Shown: one piece after another, positions 27,321-37,621 of the stretch | How positions within the stretch are numbered: position 1 is the first letter of the stretch | Layout of the letters: each line of letters begins with the position of its first letter | Source of the DNA: Tessaracoccus defluvii | Lineage (GTDB): Bacteria > Actinomycetota > Actinomycetes > Propionibacteriales > Propionibacteriaceae | Reading direction: 5' to 3' | Assembly: GCF_014489575.1 (NCBI RefSeq) | Contig: NZ_CP060789.1 | Location: 930,001-994,000, forward strand | Length of the DNA stretch: 64,000 nt | The notes under the pieces: model-generated | What the model saw: the letters and a program-made list of their open reading frames with translations, nothing else | What the model was told of the DNA's origin: nothing | The model's database searches: none | Translations under genes and position numbers: made by a program

Positions 27321-27704
27321 GTGACTCCCGCGCTGCGCCGACCCCTCCTCGCCACCTGCATCGTCCTGACCGCGCTGACCGGCGTGGCGGCTGCGGGCAT
27401 CGGCATCGCCTCCGCCATCGCGAACCCGAAGACGTTCGGCGTCGGCGTCGCCCTGATGCTGGGCGGCTACGGTGCGCTGCTCGTGTTCGTGGCCTGGCTG
27501 GTGGCCCGTGGGCACGCCTGGGCGCTGAATCTGATCGTGGCCTCCGGGCTGCTGCACGTCCTCGTGCTGGCGAGCTTCCTCACCACCGACGACCGGGCGC
27601 AGTTCATCGGGTCGCTGATCGTGCTGCCGTTCGTGGCCGCCACCGTGGTGACGGCCACGATCGCCGTCGGACGCCGCGAACTGGAGCGGACGTCCCGCGA
27701 CTAG
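27321..27704 (+). CDS. Small four-helix membrane protein, hypothetical
   Basis: 127 residues from the GTG at 27321. Four hydrophobic segments (about residues 8-30, 38-60, 65-85, 92-115) with VALMLGGYGALLVFVAWLVA and IVLPFVAATVVTATIAV make it an integral membrane protein. No family is recognised. Convergent with galK, whose stop lies 6 bases beyond its own. Confidence 0.65.
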   Translation: MTPALRRPLLATCIVLTALTGVAAAGIGIASAIANPKTFGVGVALMLGGYGALLVFVAWLVARGHAWALNLIVASGLLHVLVLASFLTTDDRAQFIGSLIVLPFVAATVVTATIAVGRRELERTSRD

Positions 27705-27710
27705 CAGGAA

Positions 27711-28850
27711 CTAGGCCAGGCGGCCGGCGCCTGCCGCGGGCAGGGCCGTGAACCACTCGGGCGCGTCGTAGCCTGCGGCCGCGAAGGCCTCAGCCACCGC
27801 GCGGCCGATGCGGTCCGCCTCCCCGGCGGGGCACAGCGCGATGATGCAGCCGCCGAAACCGCCGCCCGTCATCCTCGCCCCGATGGCGCCGGCGCGACGC
27901 GCCTCCTCGACGGCGAGATCGACCGTGGGGACGGTGATCTCGTAGTCGTCGCGCATGGATGCGTGCGAGGCGTCCAGGAGAGGGGCCAGGTCGGCCAGGC
28001 GGCCGGCGCGGGCGATCTCGAGAGCCTCCAGCACCCTGGCGTTCTCGGTGACGACGTGACGCACCCGGCGCCGCATCTCCTCGTCGTCGAGCCGTGCCAG
28101 CGCGGCGTCGAGGTCGGTGACGTCGCGCAGCGCGGGCACGCCGAGGATCCGGGCCGCCTCCTCGCAGGAGGCGCGTCGGGTGCCGTACTCGCCGTCGACA
28201 TGGCTGTGCGGTGTCTTCGTGTCGAGCACCAGCATTTCGAAGCCCTGCTCGGCCATCGGCAGCGGCACCATCTCGGTCTCGAGGGTGCGGCAGTCGAGGA
28301 AGAGCCCGGCATCGGCCCGGCAGAGGGTGCTGGCGGCCTGATCGAGCAGTCCCGTCGGGGCCCCCACGTAGGCGTTCTCCGCCACCCGGGCGAGCTTGGC
28401 GCGCTCCATGGGGGTGGCCTCGATCCCGTGCAGGTCGCAGAGGGCGGCGACGGCGGCACACTCGATGGCCGCCGAGCTGGACAGACCGGCGCCAAGAGGA
28501 ACGTCGGAGGTCATCACCAGCGTGCAGCCGCGCACGTCGTGGCCCGCCTCACGCAGCGCCCAGACGACGCCCGCGAGGTAGGCGGCCCAGCCGCCCACGC
28601 CGGGAGCCAGGTCCGCCAGCGGGATCCGCACCTCGTCGAGTTCGAGCGACACGAGGACGAGCAGGTCGTCGTCGCGGAGGCCGGCCGCCATGATGGCGCG
28701 CCGCTCCAGCGCGAACGGCAGCACGAAGCCGTCGTTGTAGTCGGTGTGCTCGCCGATCAGGTTGACACGTCCCGGTGCGAACCAGATGCCCTCCGGATCG
28801 TCGCCGACAATGCTGCGGTAACGCTGCGTCAGGGTATCCAGCTTTGACAT
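27711..28850 (-). CDS. galK: Galactokinase
   Basis: 379 residues. It phosphorylates galactose at C1 with ATP in the Leloir pathway. The family motif GRVNLIGEHTDYNDG is near residue 28, the GHMP ATP loop is PLGAGLSSSAAIE, and GARMTGGGFGGC is the third motif. It follows the DUF6104 gene with no gap. No galT or galE is nearby, so the rest of the pathway must be encoded elsewhere. Confidence 0.95.
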   Translation of the reverse strand: MSKLDTLTQRYRSIVGDDPEGIWFAPGRVNLIGEHTDYNDGFVLPFALERRAIMAAGLRDDDLLVLVSLELDEVRIPLADLAPGVGGWAAYLAGVVWALREAGHDVRGCTLVMTSDVPLGAGLSSSAAIECAAVAALCDLHGIEATPMERAKLARVAENAYVGAPTGLLDQAASTLCRADAGLFLDCRTLETEMVPLPMAEQGFEMLVLDTKTPHSHVDGEYGTRRASCEEAARILGVPALRDVTDLDAALARLDDEEMRRRVRHVVTENARVLEALEIARAGRLADLAPLLDASHASMRDDYEITVPTVDLAVEEARRAGAIGARMTGGGFGGCIIALCPAGEADRIGRAVAEAFAAAGYDAPEWFTALPAAGAGRLA

Positions 28851-29027
28851 TCAGTCCTCCTCGTCGTCCAGGCGGGCAAGCCAGGACGCAAGCCTATCGA
28901 CGGGGGTTTCGAACTCGGGGTTGAGGTCCACGAAGGTGCGCATCTGTTCTGCGAGCCAGTCGAAGGACACCTCCTCCTCACCCCGTCGGTTCGACAACTC
29001 CTCCAGGCCGCGATCGGTGAAGTACAT
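28851..29027 (-). CDS. DUF6104 family small protein
   Basis: 58 residues, MYFTDRGLEELSNRRGEEEV at the start and an acidic end LDDEED. Members of this family are conserved in Actinobacteria next to the 2-oxoglutarate dehydrogenase-like gene kgd, as here (6 bases after its stop). The TGA is directly followed by the ATG of galK. Function unknown; conservation and position suggest it is a real, translated gene. Confidence 0.8.
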   Translation of the reverse strand: MYFTDRGLEELSNRRGEEEVSFDWLAEQMRTFVDLNPEFETPVDRLASWLARLDDEED

Positions 29028-29033
29028 CACCTG

Positions 29034-32000
29034 TCAGCCCAGAGCAGCCTGGAGGAGGGCCTCCTCCTGGAGCTTGTGCACCTTGAGCGAGCCCACGGAC
29101 GGCGCTGACGACCACTCGCGCGAGACTCGCTGCAGCTCCAGCCGGTAGCCGGGAATCTGCTCGGCGATGGCCGCGGGCAGGTTCGCCGAGATGAACGGCC
29201 AGCCGCCCTGGTTCTCGGGCTCGTCCTGCACGAAGCGGATGTCGGTGACGTGCCCGTAGCGCTGCAGCACCCGGGCCAGCTCCTCGGCGGGCAGCGGGTA
29301 GAGCCGCTCCAGGGCGACGATGGCGATGGAGCCGTCGTGTCCGTTCTTCTCCCGCTGCGCCACCAGGTCCCAGCGGACCTTGCCGGAGCACAGGAGGAGA
29401 CGCGTGACTGTCGACGGGTCGGTGATCGTCGGATCGTCGAGGACCGGCTGCCACGAACCCGAGGTGAACTCCTCGGGCCGCGACGTCGCGAGCTTGTTGC
29501 GCAGCATTGACTTCGGCGTCGCGATCACCACCGGACGGTGGAAGTTCACGTAGGCGTGCTGGCGCAGCAGGTGGAAGTGGCTCGCGGGCGTCGACGGCTG
29601 GCACACAGCCAGCGCGTTCTCCGCACACAGCTGCAGCCAGCGCTCGATGCGGGCCGAGCTGTGGTCGGGCCCCTGCCCCTCGTAGCCGTGGGGGAGCAGC
29701 AGGACTACACCGGACTTCTGGGTCCACTTGGCGTTGCCGGAGGAGACGAACTCGTCGGAGATCGTCTGCGCGCCGTTGACGAAGTCGCCGAACTGCGCCT
29801 CCCACAGGACCAGCGCGTCGGGACGCGCCACGGAGTAGCCGTACTCGAAGCCGAGGGCCGCGTACTCGCTCAGCAGGGAGTCGAACACGTCGAACGTGCC
29901 CTGGTCGTCGGTCAGGTGCTTCAGCGGCACCCACGACTCGTTCGTGACCCGGTCGACGATGGCCGCGAACCGCTGCGAGAACGTGCCGCGGCGCGAGTCC
30001 TGGCCGGCAAGACGGACCGGACGGCCCTCCATGAGCAGCGAACCGATCGCGATCATCTCCGCGGTCGCCCAGTCGATCGGCCCCTCGAGGATGGCCTGCG
30101 CCCTGCGTTCGAGCTGCGGCATGACCTTGTGGTGCACAGAGAAGCCCTCGGGGAACTGCGTGTGCACCTTGGCGATGGTCTGCAGCATCCCGGGCGTGAT
30201 CTCCGTGAGCCGCGCCTCGGGCTTGGTCGGGTAGTACGGCACCCTGCGGTAGTCGTCGTCGGCCTGCGTCGCGTCGCGGGCCTCCTTGAACACGCCCTCG
30301 AGCCGGTTACGGAACCGGTTCATGACGTCCTCGGCGTCGGCGAGCGAGATGTCGCCACGGCCGATCAGCGACTCGGTGTAGAGGCGCCGCGTGGAGCGCT
30401 TCTGCTCGATGAGGTCGTACATGTTGGGCTGGGTGAAGCTGGGGTCGTCGCCCTCGTTGTGGCCGCGCCGGCGGTAGCAGACGAGGTCGATGACCACGTC
30501 GCGGTGGAACCGCTGACGGTAGTCGAAGGCGATCCTGGCGGCGCGGATGCAGGAGTCCGGGTCGTCCCCGTTGACGTGCAGCACGGGCGCCGAGATCGCC
30601 TTGGCGACGTCGGTGCAGTAGGTCGAGCTGCGCGACTCGGTCGGGGCGGTGGTGAAGCCGACCTGGTTGTTGACGACGACGTGGATGGTGCCGCCGGTCT
30701 TGTAGCCGCGGAGCTGGCTCATCTGCAGCGTCTCGTACACCACGCCCTGGCCGGAGAACGACGCGTCACCGTGCAGCGTGAGCGCCAGCACAGGGTAGTC
30801 GTCGCCGGGCAGCGTGTCCTGCTTGGCGCGGGTGATGCCCTGCAGGACCGGGTTGACGGCCTCCAGGTGCGACGGGTTCGCGGCGACGGATGCCTTGATG
30901 GTGGCGCCGTTGGCGGCCACGAACGTGCCCTCCGCGCCGAGGTGGTACTTCACGTCACCGGTGCCGTCGACGTCGATGGCGCCGTCGAACTCCTTGAAGA
31001 TCTGCGCGTACTTCTTGCCGACGATGTTGGCCAGCACATTGAGCCTGCCGCGGTGCGGCATGCCGATGCAGACCTCGTCGAGCGAGTCGTTCGCGGCCGC
31101 CTGGGCGATTTCGTCGAGCAGGACGATGAGCGACTCGCCGCCCTCGAGTGAGAACCGCTTCTGGCCGACGAACTTCGTCTGCAGGAACGTCTCGAAGATC
31201 TCCGCCTCGTTCAGCTTGTCGAGGGCGTGCATGTGCTCCTCGTGCGACAGCGGCTGGTGTGGGACCTCCATCCTCTGCTGGAACCACTCGCGCTGCCGGG
31301 GGTCGGCGATGTGCATGTACTCAACGGCAACGGTGCGGCAGTACGAGTCCTGCAGGATGCCGACGATCTCGCGCAGCGTCAGGTAGACGCGTTCCTTCGC
31401 GCCGAAGGTACCGACGGCGAACTCGCGGTCCAGGTCCCAGATGCTGAGGCCATGGGTCTCGAGGCGGAGATCCTCGGAGGCGCGCTGGCGGTACTCCAAG
31501 GGATCGGTGTCGGCGACGAGGTGGCCGAAGGTGCGGTACGCGTTGACCAACTCAAGGACGCGCGCTGTCTTCGACACCTGGCTGTCGCGGTGGGCCGAGA
31601 CGTCGGATGACCAGCGCAGCGGCTCGTAGGGGATGCGCAGTGCCTCGAAGATCCGGTCGTAGAAGCCGTCCTCACCGAGCAGGAGGCCGTGGAGCTTCTT
31701 CAGGAACTCGCCGGAGGTGGCACCCTGGATGACGCGGTGGTCATAGGTGCTGGTCAGCGTGGTGACCTTGCTGACTGCGAGATCCATGAGGCGCGAGGGG
31801 CTCATGCCCTGGAACTCGGCCGGGTAGTCGATGGCGCCGACGCCGAGGATCAGGCCCTGGCCGGTCATCAGCCGCGGCACGGAGTGGTTGGTGCCGATGC
31901 CACCCGGGTTCGTGATGGTCGCGGTGGTGCCAGCGAAGTCGCTGACCTCGAGCGCTCCCTCGCGACTGCGACGCACGACCTCCTCGTACGCGGACCAGAA

Positions 32001-32795
32001 CTGCGAGAAGTTCAGCGACTCGCAGCCCTTGATGTTGGGCACGAGCAACTGCCGGGTGGTGCCCTTCCTGATGTCGATGGCGACCCCGAGGTTGATGGAC
32101 GGGTTCTCCACCAGGTTGGGCTTGCCGTCGACGACGTCGTAGGCGTTGTTCATGTCGGGCAGCGCCTTGAGCGCCTGGACCATGGCGTAGGCGATCAGGT
32201 GCGTGAAGGAGACCTTGCCGCCCTTGGAGGTGCGCAGGAAGTTGTTGATGACGGTGCGCTGGTCGATGACCAGCTTCATCGGAACGGCGCGCACAGAGGT
32301 GGCCGTCGGCACCGTCAGCGAGGCGTCCATGTTCTTGGCGGTGCGCATCGGGGCTCCGCGTAGGACGCTGTACTTCGGCTCGGCCGCGGTGGGGGCGGGA
32401 CGCAGCGACGGGTTCGGGGCGTTCGCGGAGAGGCCGGCGCCGGTGCCGGGGTTCTTCGGGGCGCCGGTGCCCTTGCGGACCGGCTCGACCTGGGGCCGGT
32501 TCTCGTGGCGGGCCGCCGACTCGGCGGCGGGAGCCTGCGGGGCCGGGGCCTGGGGGGCCGGGGCCTGGGGGGCCGGGGCGGGGGCGGCCGGTGGTGCTGG
32601 CGGCGTCGGTGCCGGCGGCGTCGGTGCCGGTGGTGCCGGTCTGGCTGCGGGGGTGGCCGGGGTGCCGGCCTCGGCGGCGAAATACTCCTGCCAGCTCGAG
32701 TCAACGGACTGGGGATCGGCCTCGTAGGCTTCCCGCATTTCGTCGATGAGCCAGGCGTTGGCCCCGAATGCGTCGTTGGAGTCAGGTGCAGACAT
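29034..32795 (-). CDS. kgd: Multifunctional 2-oxoglutarate dehydrogenase E1/E2 (Kgd/OdhA)
   Basis: 1253 residues from the ATG at 32795; the frame extends upstream but MSAPDSNDAFGANAWLIDEM begins the usual N-terminus. A Pro/Ala linker with repeated APQAP follows, then an E2-like succinyltransferase domain lacking a lipoyl domain (TYDHRVIQGATSGEF holds the catalytic His), then the thiamine-diphosphate E1 domain (GMPHRGRLNVLANIVGK, GDASFSGQGVVYETL). This fused form is specific to Actinobacteria and works in the citric acid cycle. Confidence 0.95.
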   Translation of the reverse strand: MSAPDSNDAFGANAWLIDEMREAYEADPQSVDSSWQEYFAAEAGTPATPAARPAPPAPTPPAPTPPAPPAAPAPAPQAPAPQAPAPQAPAAESAARHENRPQVEPVRKGTGAPKNPGTGAGLSANAPNPSLRPAPTAAEPKYSVLRGAPMRTAKNMDASLTVPTATSVRAVPMKLVIDQRTVINNFLRTSKGGKVSFTHLIAYAMVQALKALPDMNNAYDVVDGKPNLVENPSINLGVAIDIRKGTTRQLLVPNIKGCESLNFSQFWSAYEEVVRRSREGALEVSDFAGTTATITNPGGIGTNHSVPRLMTGQGLILGVGAIDYPAEFQGMSPSRLMDLAVSKVTTLTSTYDHRVIQGATSGEFLKKLHGLLLGEDGFYDRIFEALRIPYEPLRWSSDVSAHRDSQVSKTARVLELVNAYRTFGHLVADTDPLEYRQRASEDLRLETHGLSIWDLDREFAVGTFGAKERVYLTLREIVGILQDSYCRTVAVEYMHIADPRQREWFQQRMEVPHQPLSHEEHMHALDKLNEAEIFETFLQTKFVGQKRFSLEGGESLIVLLDEIAQAAANDSLDEVCIGMPHRGRLNVLANIVGKKYAQIFKEFDGAIDVDGTGDVKYHLGAEGTFVAANGATIKASVAANPSHLEAVNPVLQGITRAKQDTLPGDDYPVLALTLHGDASFSGQGVVYETLQMSQLRGYKTGGTIHVVVNNQVGFTTAPTESRSSTYCTDVAKAISAPVLHVNGDDPDSCIRAARIAFDYRQRFHRDVVIDLVCYRRRGHNEGDDPSFTQPNMYDLIEQKRSTRRLYTESLIGRGDISLADAEDVMNRFRNRLEGVFKEARDATQADDDYRRVPYYPTKPEARLTEITPGMLQTIAKVHTQFPEGFSVHHKVMPQLERRAQAILEGPIDWATAEMIAIGSLLMEGRPVRLAGQDSRRGTFSQRFAAIVDRVTNESWVPLKHLTDDQGTFDVFDSLLSEYAALGFEYGYSVARPDALVLWEAQFGDFVNGAQTISDEFVSSGNAKWTQKSGVVLLLPHGYEGQGPDHSSARIERWLQLCAENALAVCQPSTPASHFHLLRQHAYVNFHRPVVIATPKSMLRNKLATSRPEEFTSGSWQPVLDDPTITDPSTVTRLLLCSGKVRWDLVAQREKNGHDGSIAIVALERLYPLPAEELARVLQRYGHVTDIRFVQDEPENQGGWPFISANLPAAIAEQIPGYRLELQRVSREWSSAPSVGSLKVHKLQEEALLQAALG

Positions 32796-32871
32796 ATGTG
32801 CTTGTGGCGAAGGCCACATTCCCCTTCGTTCGTGCGGTACCGCAGGCGCCTGCGGCTGCTCTGAAGGCAGC

Positions 32872-34169
32872 TTACCCAAAATCCTCGGCCACTCGTCCCG
32901 CGTTGCGTGCGCTGACCCGCACGGCCAGGACGGTGGCGTACCCGGTCAGGATCACCAGTCCCACATTGCGCAGGACGAGCACGGCCGTCTCGGGCCCGGA
33001 GCCGAGCGGCATCGCCAGGATCCCGTAGGTGCCCCACGGGTACGTCACCTGGGTCAGCGCACCGAGGGACACCAGGGCGGCGGCGAGTACGTGCACGTGG
33101 CGGAGCAGTGCGCCCGAGCGGACGTGCACCAGCAGAACGGCGACGGGGCCGCCGAGCCACACCATGTACTGAGGCGACAGGGTCTTGTTCGACACGATGA
33201 GCGCGAGCACCACGCACAGCACCGCCAGCAGGATGCCGGTCACCAGCCGCGGGTCGTCGCGGTCGACGTTGCGCAGCAGCCGCCACGTCAGCCACAGAGC
33301 CAGCAGCACCGTGCCGGCCGTCAGCGCCGTCGAGACCAGCAGCATGGCCGACACCCCGGGGGATCCGGCGACAACCTCCACCGCGTTGTAGGGGGACAAC
33401 GCGAGCGGCCACGACTCGTCGTCGGTGAACGTGCGCAGGAACATCAACGGGGTCGCCGGCACGGATTCGATCTGCAGACCTCGGTCCGACTGCCAGGTGA
33501 CGGGGGAGGCGGAACGCTCCCAGCCGCTCGTGACCAGCGACGCCGCCGCGAGCGACAGGCCCACGACGACGAAGCCGCCGAGCCTGCGCCGTCCAGGCCC
33601 CGCCCGCAGGGGGTCGGGGGCGAGCATGGGCGCGATCAGCAGCGCGGGCCACAGCTTCACCGCCGCCCCGAGACCGATGAGGCCGCCCGCCACGCCGGGG
33701 CGGGACAGCAGGAACAGGCAGGCCCAGGCGACGAGCGCGGCCGGGATAAGGTCGAAGCGGTACCAGATGATCGGCCCCTGCGCGGCGGTGAACAGGATCC
33801 AGAACAGGGTGCCGGCGGCTCTGCCGCGCCGGTACAGCGAAGCCGCCACCGCGGCGTCGAGCAGCAGGAAGAAGAGGACGAAGACCGCGGTCCAGGTCTC
33901 CCAACCGCCGCCCAGCCGGTAGAGGCCCATGAGGATCCAGACCGCAGGCACCGGGTACTCGACCATCAGCCCGGTCTCGCCCCGAGCATCCGTTCGAGGT
34001 AGTGCGCGTAGTACCCGACGTCGTTGGCGACGAAGGAGACCGCCTCGAGGCGCATGGACGCCGCCACGACGATGCGGGTGACGAGGAAGGTGAAGACGAG
34101 GGCCGCGATCGTCTCGAACTCTGCGGTCGGAGAAGGGACCCGCTGATCAGGGTGGGGTGGCTGTGACAT
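32872..34169 (-). CDS. GT87-like polyprenol-phosphate mannosyltransferase (apparent -1 frameshift)
   Basis: A 432-residue multi-span membrane protein of the glycosyltransferase 87 (DUF2029) type. The N-terminal part (MSQPPHPDQRV, then VANDVGYYAHYLERML) runs into the frame break at plus-strand CCCC 33980-33983; one extra base gives MLGGETGLMVEYPVPAVWIL and joins both halves. About ten hydrophobic segments and an extracytoplasmic Asp near the first loop (NDVGYY) fit the family, which adds mannose to lipids or glycans outside the membrane. The acceptor is unknown. GAGGAGG lies upstream. Confidence 0.75.
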
Positions 34170-34205
34170 GCACGGCCTCCTCACCACGACCAGCCTGCTG
34201 ACTGG

Positions 34206-34277
34206 CGCCCCCGCGAGGATTCGAACCTCGGCTCCCGCCTCCGGAGGGCGGTGCTCTATCCCCTGAGCTACGGGGGC
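34206..34277 (-). tRNA. tRNA-Arg (anticodon CCG)
   Basis: A 72-base cloverleaf on the minus strand: acceptor GCCCCCG/CGGGGGC, D-stem GCTC/GAGC, anticodon stem CCGCC/GGCGG with loop CTCCGGA (anticodon CCG), and T-arm CGAGG TTCGAAT CCTCG. The CCA end is not encoded. It reads CGG codons. Confidence 0.97.
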
Positions 34278-34369
34278 CTGGCCACCGAAGCGGCCTGAGA
34301 AAGGTTAGCACCATCCGGGGAGCCTTGTCGCACCGGCAACGGCCGCGGAACACCCGCTACGGTGAAGGA

Positions 34370-34867
34370 GTGCGCACGGTGATCCCCCTCCTTCTTGCGG
34401 CGTTCCTTCTCGTCGGGTGCGTCGGGCGGCCCGACCCGGCCCCGGCGGAGTCGCGGACGAGCCAACCGCCCTGGGACGCGCCCCGCGACGCCATCAGCTA
34501 CATCGAGGCGGCCGGCGTGGCGCAGTTGAGCCTGGGGGACGACGCCGACCCCTGGATCCTCGACATCGACGTCATCGTGGCCGGACAGCCGGTGGAGGTG
34601 CCCGCCTACATCGGCATCGACCGGCTGCGCGCGGTCCAGGCCCCGGTCCACACGCACGAGCCCGGCGGCGAGGTCTGGCTGGAGGGCGAGGGCAACGACA
34701 CCTCGACCCTCGGCGAGTTCTTCACCCTGTGGGGGGTCCGGTTCGACGCCGACTGCCTCGGCGCCGTCTGCGGTGGCGTGACGGTGACGGCGGACGGTCA
34801 CCCCGTGGACGACCCCGTCGGGCTCCGGCTGCGGGGTGTCGAACGCGTCGAGGTGAGCGCGGGGTAG
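34370..34867 (+). CDS. Secreted lipoprotein, hypothetical
   Basis: 165 residues from the GTG at 34370, with AAGGAG upstream. A short signal peptide ends in the lipobox LVGC (Cys17). The mature protein is acidic, with two Cys (DADCLGAVCGG) that may form a disulphide. No family is recognised. It lies between the tRNA and lysA, 64 bases before lysA. Confidence 0.6.
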   Translation: MRTVIPLLLAAFLLVGCVGRPDPAPAESRTSQPPWDAPRDAISYIEAAGVAQLSLGDDADPWILDIDVIVAGQPVEVPAYIGIDRLRAVQAPVHTHEPGGEVWLEGEGNDTSTLGEFFTLWGVRFDADCLGAVCGGVTVTADGHPVDDPVGLRLRGVERVEVSAG

Positions 34868-34931
34868 CCGCCGCTGGACAGCGCCGCGGACGGATGGCGC
34901 CGCGGCGCGCCGCTCTGGCAGGCTTTGTGCC

Positions 34932-36335
34932 ATGACGCACATGCACATCGCGGGGTCCATCCACGCGGACGCGACCCACGCGGGGCCGACCTGGCTGGCG
35001 CTGCCCGAGGACCTCAACGTCCTCGACGTGAAGCTCTGGCCCCGGGGGACGGTCCGCGACGGGCAGGGACGCATCGTCGTCGGCGGCGCGACCCTGACGG
35101 ACGTGGCCGCGGAGCATGGCACGCCGGTGTACCTGATCGACGAGGACGACTTCCGCTCCCGCGCCAGGGAGTTCCGCTCCGCCTTCCCCGGCTGGCAGAT
35201 CTTCTACGCAGGCAAGGCGCTGCTGACGAGGCGCGTCGCCCGCTGGGCGGCCGAGGAGGGGCTCAACCTCGACGTCACCACCATGGGGGAGATGCGCATC
35301 GCCCTGGCAGGCGGCATGCCCGCGGCCCGGCTCGGGCTCCACGGCAACAACAAGTCCGACGCCGAGATCGCCTTCGCGCTCGAGCAGGGCGTGGGGCGCA
35401 TCATCGTCGACTCCTTCAACGAGATCGACCGGCTGGAGCGGCACTGCGAGGCGGGCGGACACACGGCCAGGGTGCTGGTGCGCGTCACCACCGGCGTGGA
35501 GGCCCACACGCACGAGTACATCGCCACCGCCCACGAGGACCAGAAGTTCGGCCTGTCCATCATGGGCGGCGCCGCGCTGACGGCGCTGGTGCGGTGCCAC
35601 GCGTCGAAGTACCTCGACCTGCGCGGCATCCACAGCCACATCGGGTCGCAGATCTTCGAGACGCACGGCTTCGAGGTGTCCATCCGGCGCGCCATGAAGC
35701 TCGCCCACCAGTTCAAGATGGCCACGGGCGTCGAACTGCCCGAACTCGACCTCGGCGGCGGCTTCGGCATCGCCTACACCGGGGCGGACAACCCGCCGCC
35801 GGTCTCCGAGGTGGCCGCCGCGTTCGAGGAGATGGTCGAGCACGAGTGCCGCGCGTTCGGTCTGCAGCGACCGGAGCTCAGCATCGAGCCCGGCCGTGCC
35901 ATCTGCGGGCCCGCCGGGGTGGCGATCTACGAGGTCGGCACCGTCAAGGTCGTCGAGCTGGAGGGCGGCCGGTCACGGGTCTACCTCAGCGTCGACGGCG
36001 GCATGAGCGACAACATCCGGCCCGCCCTCTACGCGGCCGAGTACTCGGCCGCGCTGGCCAACCGCACGTCCGATGCGCCCCCGACGCTGTGCCGCGTCGT
36101 CGGGAAGCACTGCGAGGGCGGCGACATCCTCATCCGGGACGTCTTCCTGCCGTCGGACGTGAGCCTCGGCGACCTCATCGCGGTGCCCGGTTCGGGCGCG
36201 TACAGCCGCAGCATGGCCAATAACTACAATCAGATTCCGAAGCCACCGGTGGTCAGCGTCAAGGACGGCGTCAGTTCAGTGATGCTGCGCCGGGAGACGC
36301 TTGACGATCTCATGAGATTGGATGTGGGTAAGTGA
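34932..36335 (+). CDS. lysA: Diaminopimelate decarboxylase
   Basis: 467 residues. It makes lysine from meso-diaminopimelate using pyridoxal phosphate. K95 in FYAGKALL is the expected cofactor lysine; HIGSQIF, LDLGGGFGIAY and EPGRAICGPAG are the other signatures. It overlaps hom by 4 bases (GTGA), so lysA-hom-thrB form an aspartate-family operon. argS, which often precedes lysA in Actinobacteria, is absent. Confidence 0.95.
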   Translation: MTHMHIAGSIHADATHAGPTWLALPEDLNVLDVKLWPRGTVRDGQGRIVVGGATLTDVAAEHGTPVYLIDEDDFRSRAREFRSAFPGWQIFYAGKALLTRRVARWAAEEGLNLDVTTMGEMRIALAGGMPAARLGLHGNNKSDAEIAFALEQGVGRIIVDSFNEIDRLERHCEAGGHTARVLVRVTTGVEAHTHEYIATAHEDQKFGLSIMGGAALTALVRCHASKYLDLRGIHSHIGSQIFETHGFEVSIRRAMKLAHQFKMATGVELPELDLGGGFGIAYTGADNPPPVSEVAAAFEEMVEHECRAFGLQRPELSIEPGRAICGPAGVAIYEVGTVKVVELEGGRSRVYLSVDGGMSDNIRPALYAAEYSAALANRTSDAPPTLCRVVGKHCEGGDILIRDVFLPSDVSLGDLIAVPGSGAYSRSMANNYNQIPKPPVVSVKDGVSSVMLRRETLDDLMRLDVGK

Positions 36336-37620
36336 GTAAGCCACTCAAGGTTGCGCTGCTGGGGGCCGGAGTCGTCGGCTCCCAGGTGGCCCGCATCATC
36401 CTGGAACAGGGAGACACGCTCGAGTCGCGCATCGGCCGCCGGCTCGAGCTGGTCGGGGTCGGCGTCAAGCGCCTCGACACGGAGCGGCCCGGCATCGACC
36501 CCGCGCTGCTGACCACCGACCTGGAGGCGCTCGTCTCGCGGGGCGATCTCGACGTCGTCATCGAACTCATCGGTGGGGTCGAGCCTGCCGGGGCACTCGT
36601 GCTGAAGGCCATCGAACACGGCGCCTCGGTCGTGTCCGCCAACAAGGCGCTGCTCGCCGACGAACTCGGCGTGCTGTCGCGCGCGGCGCAGGAGAAGGGC
36701 GTCGACCTCTACTACGAGGCCGCCGTCGCGGGGGCCATCCCCATCATCCGTCCCTGCGGGAGTCCCTGGTCGGCGACGACATCATCAAGGTGATGGGCAT
36801 CGTCAACGGCACCACCAACTTCATCCTCGACAAGATGGTCACCAACGGCGTCGGGTTCGACGAGGCGCTCGCGGAGGCGCAGGCGCTCGGTTTCGCGGAG
36901 GCCGACCCGACGGCCGACGTCGAGGGCCACGACGCGGCCGCGAAGGCCGCGATCCTCGCCGGGCTCGCCTTCCACACGGAGGTCCGCCGCGAGGAGGTCT
37001 ACTGCGAGGGCATCACCGGCGTCACCGCCGACGACATCGCGGCCGCGAAGCGACTCGGCTGCACCGTCAAGCTGCTGGCCACGGCGAGCCTCACCGACGA
37101 CGACTCGATCATCGTCAAGGTGCACCCGGCCATGGTCGCCGACAAGCACCCGCTCGCCTCCGTTTCCGGCGCCTACAACGCCATCTTCGTCAACTCGCGC
37201 GAGGCCGGCGAGCTGATGTTCCTCGGGCAGGGAGCAGGGGGATCTCCGACGGCGAGCGCCGTCATGGGCGACGTCGTGACCGTCGCGCGCAACCGGCACC
37301 GCGGCACCGCGGGCTATGTCGGCAGCCCCTACACCCGACGTCCCGTCGCGCCGATCGCTGAGGCCACGGCTCAGTTCCATGTCACGTTCGACGTGGTCGA
37401 CCGCCCCGGCATCCTCGCCCGGTCGGCGGCCATCTTCGGCACCCACGACGTGTCGCTGCGGGTCGTGCAGCAGACGACGCAGCCGGGCACCGGCACCGCG
37501 CGCCTCGAGGTGATGACGCACGCGACGACGGAGGCGAGCATGGCCGCGATCGTCGCCGAGCTGGAGGGCTCCGAGTTCGTCGGGGCTCCGGTGCGGCTGA
37601 TGCGCGTCGAGGGCTTCTGA
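36332..37620 (+). CDS. hom: Homoserine dehydrogenase (apparent -1 frameshift)
   Basis: 429 residues when corrected. It reduces aspartate semialdehyde to homoserine. N-terminal NAD(P) motif GAGVVGSQVA, VVSANKALLADE, then the break at CCC 36752-36754; one extra C restores IIRPLRESLVGDDIIKVMGI and NGTTNFILDKM. A C-terminal ACT domain (VTFDVVDRPGILARSAAIFG) is present for threonine control. GTG start inside the end of lysA. As written the gene would be null, making threonine and methionine synthesis impossible, which argues for a sequence error. Confidence 0.88.
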
Positions 37621-37621
37621 C

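Noticed and set aside
32530..32660. Tandem repeat near the start of kgd
   Set aside because: It encodes the normal Pro/Ala linker of actinobacterial Kgd (APQAP units), not a separate repeat element.
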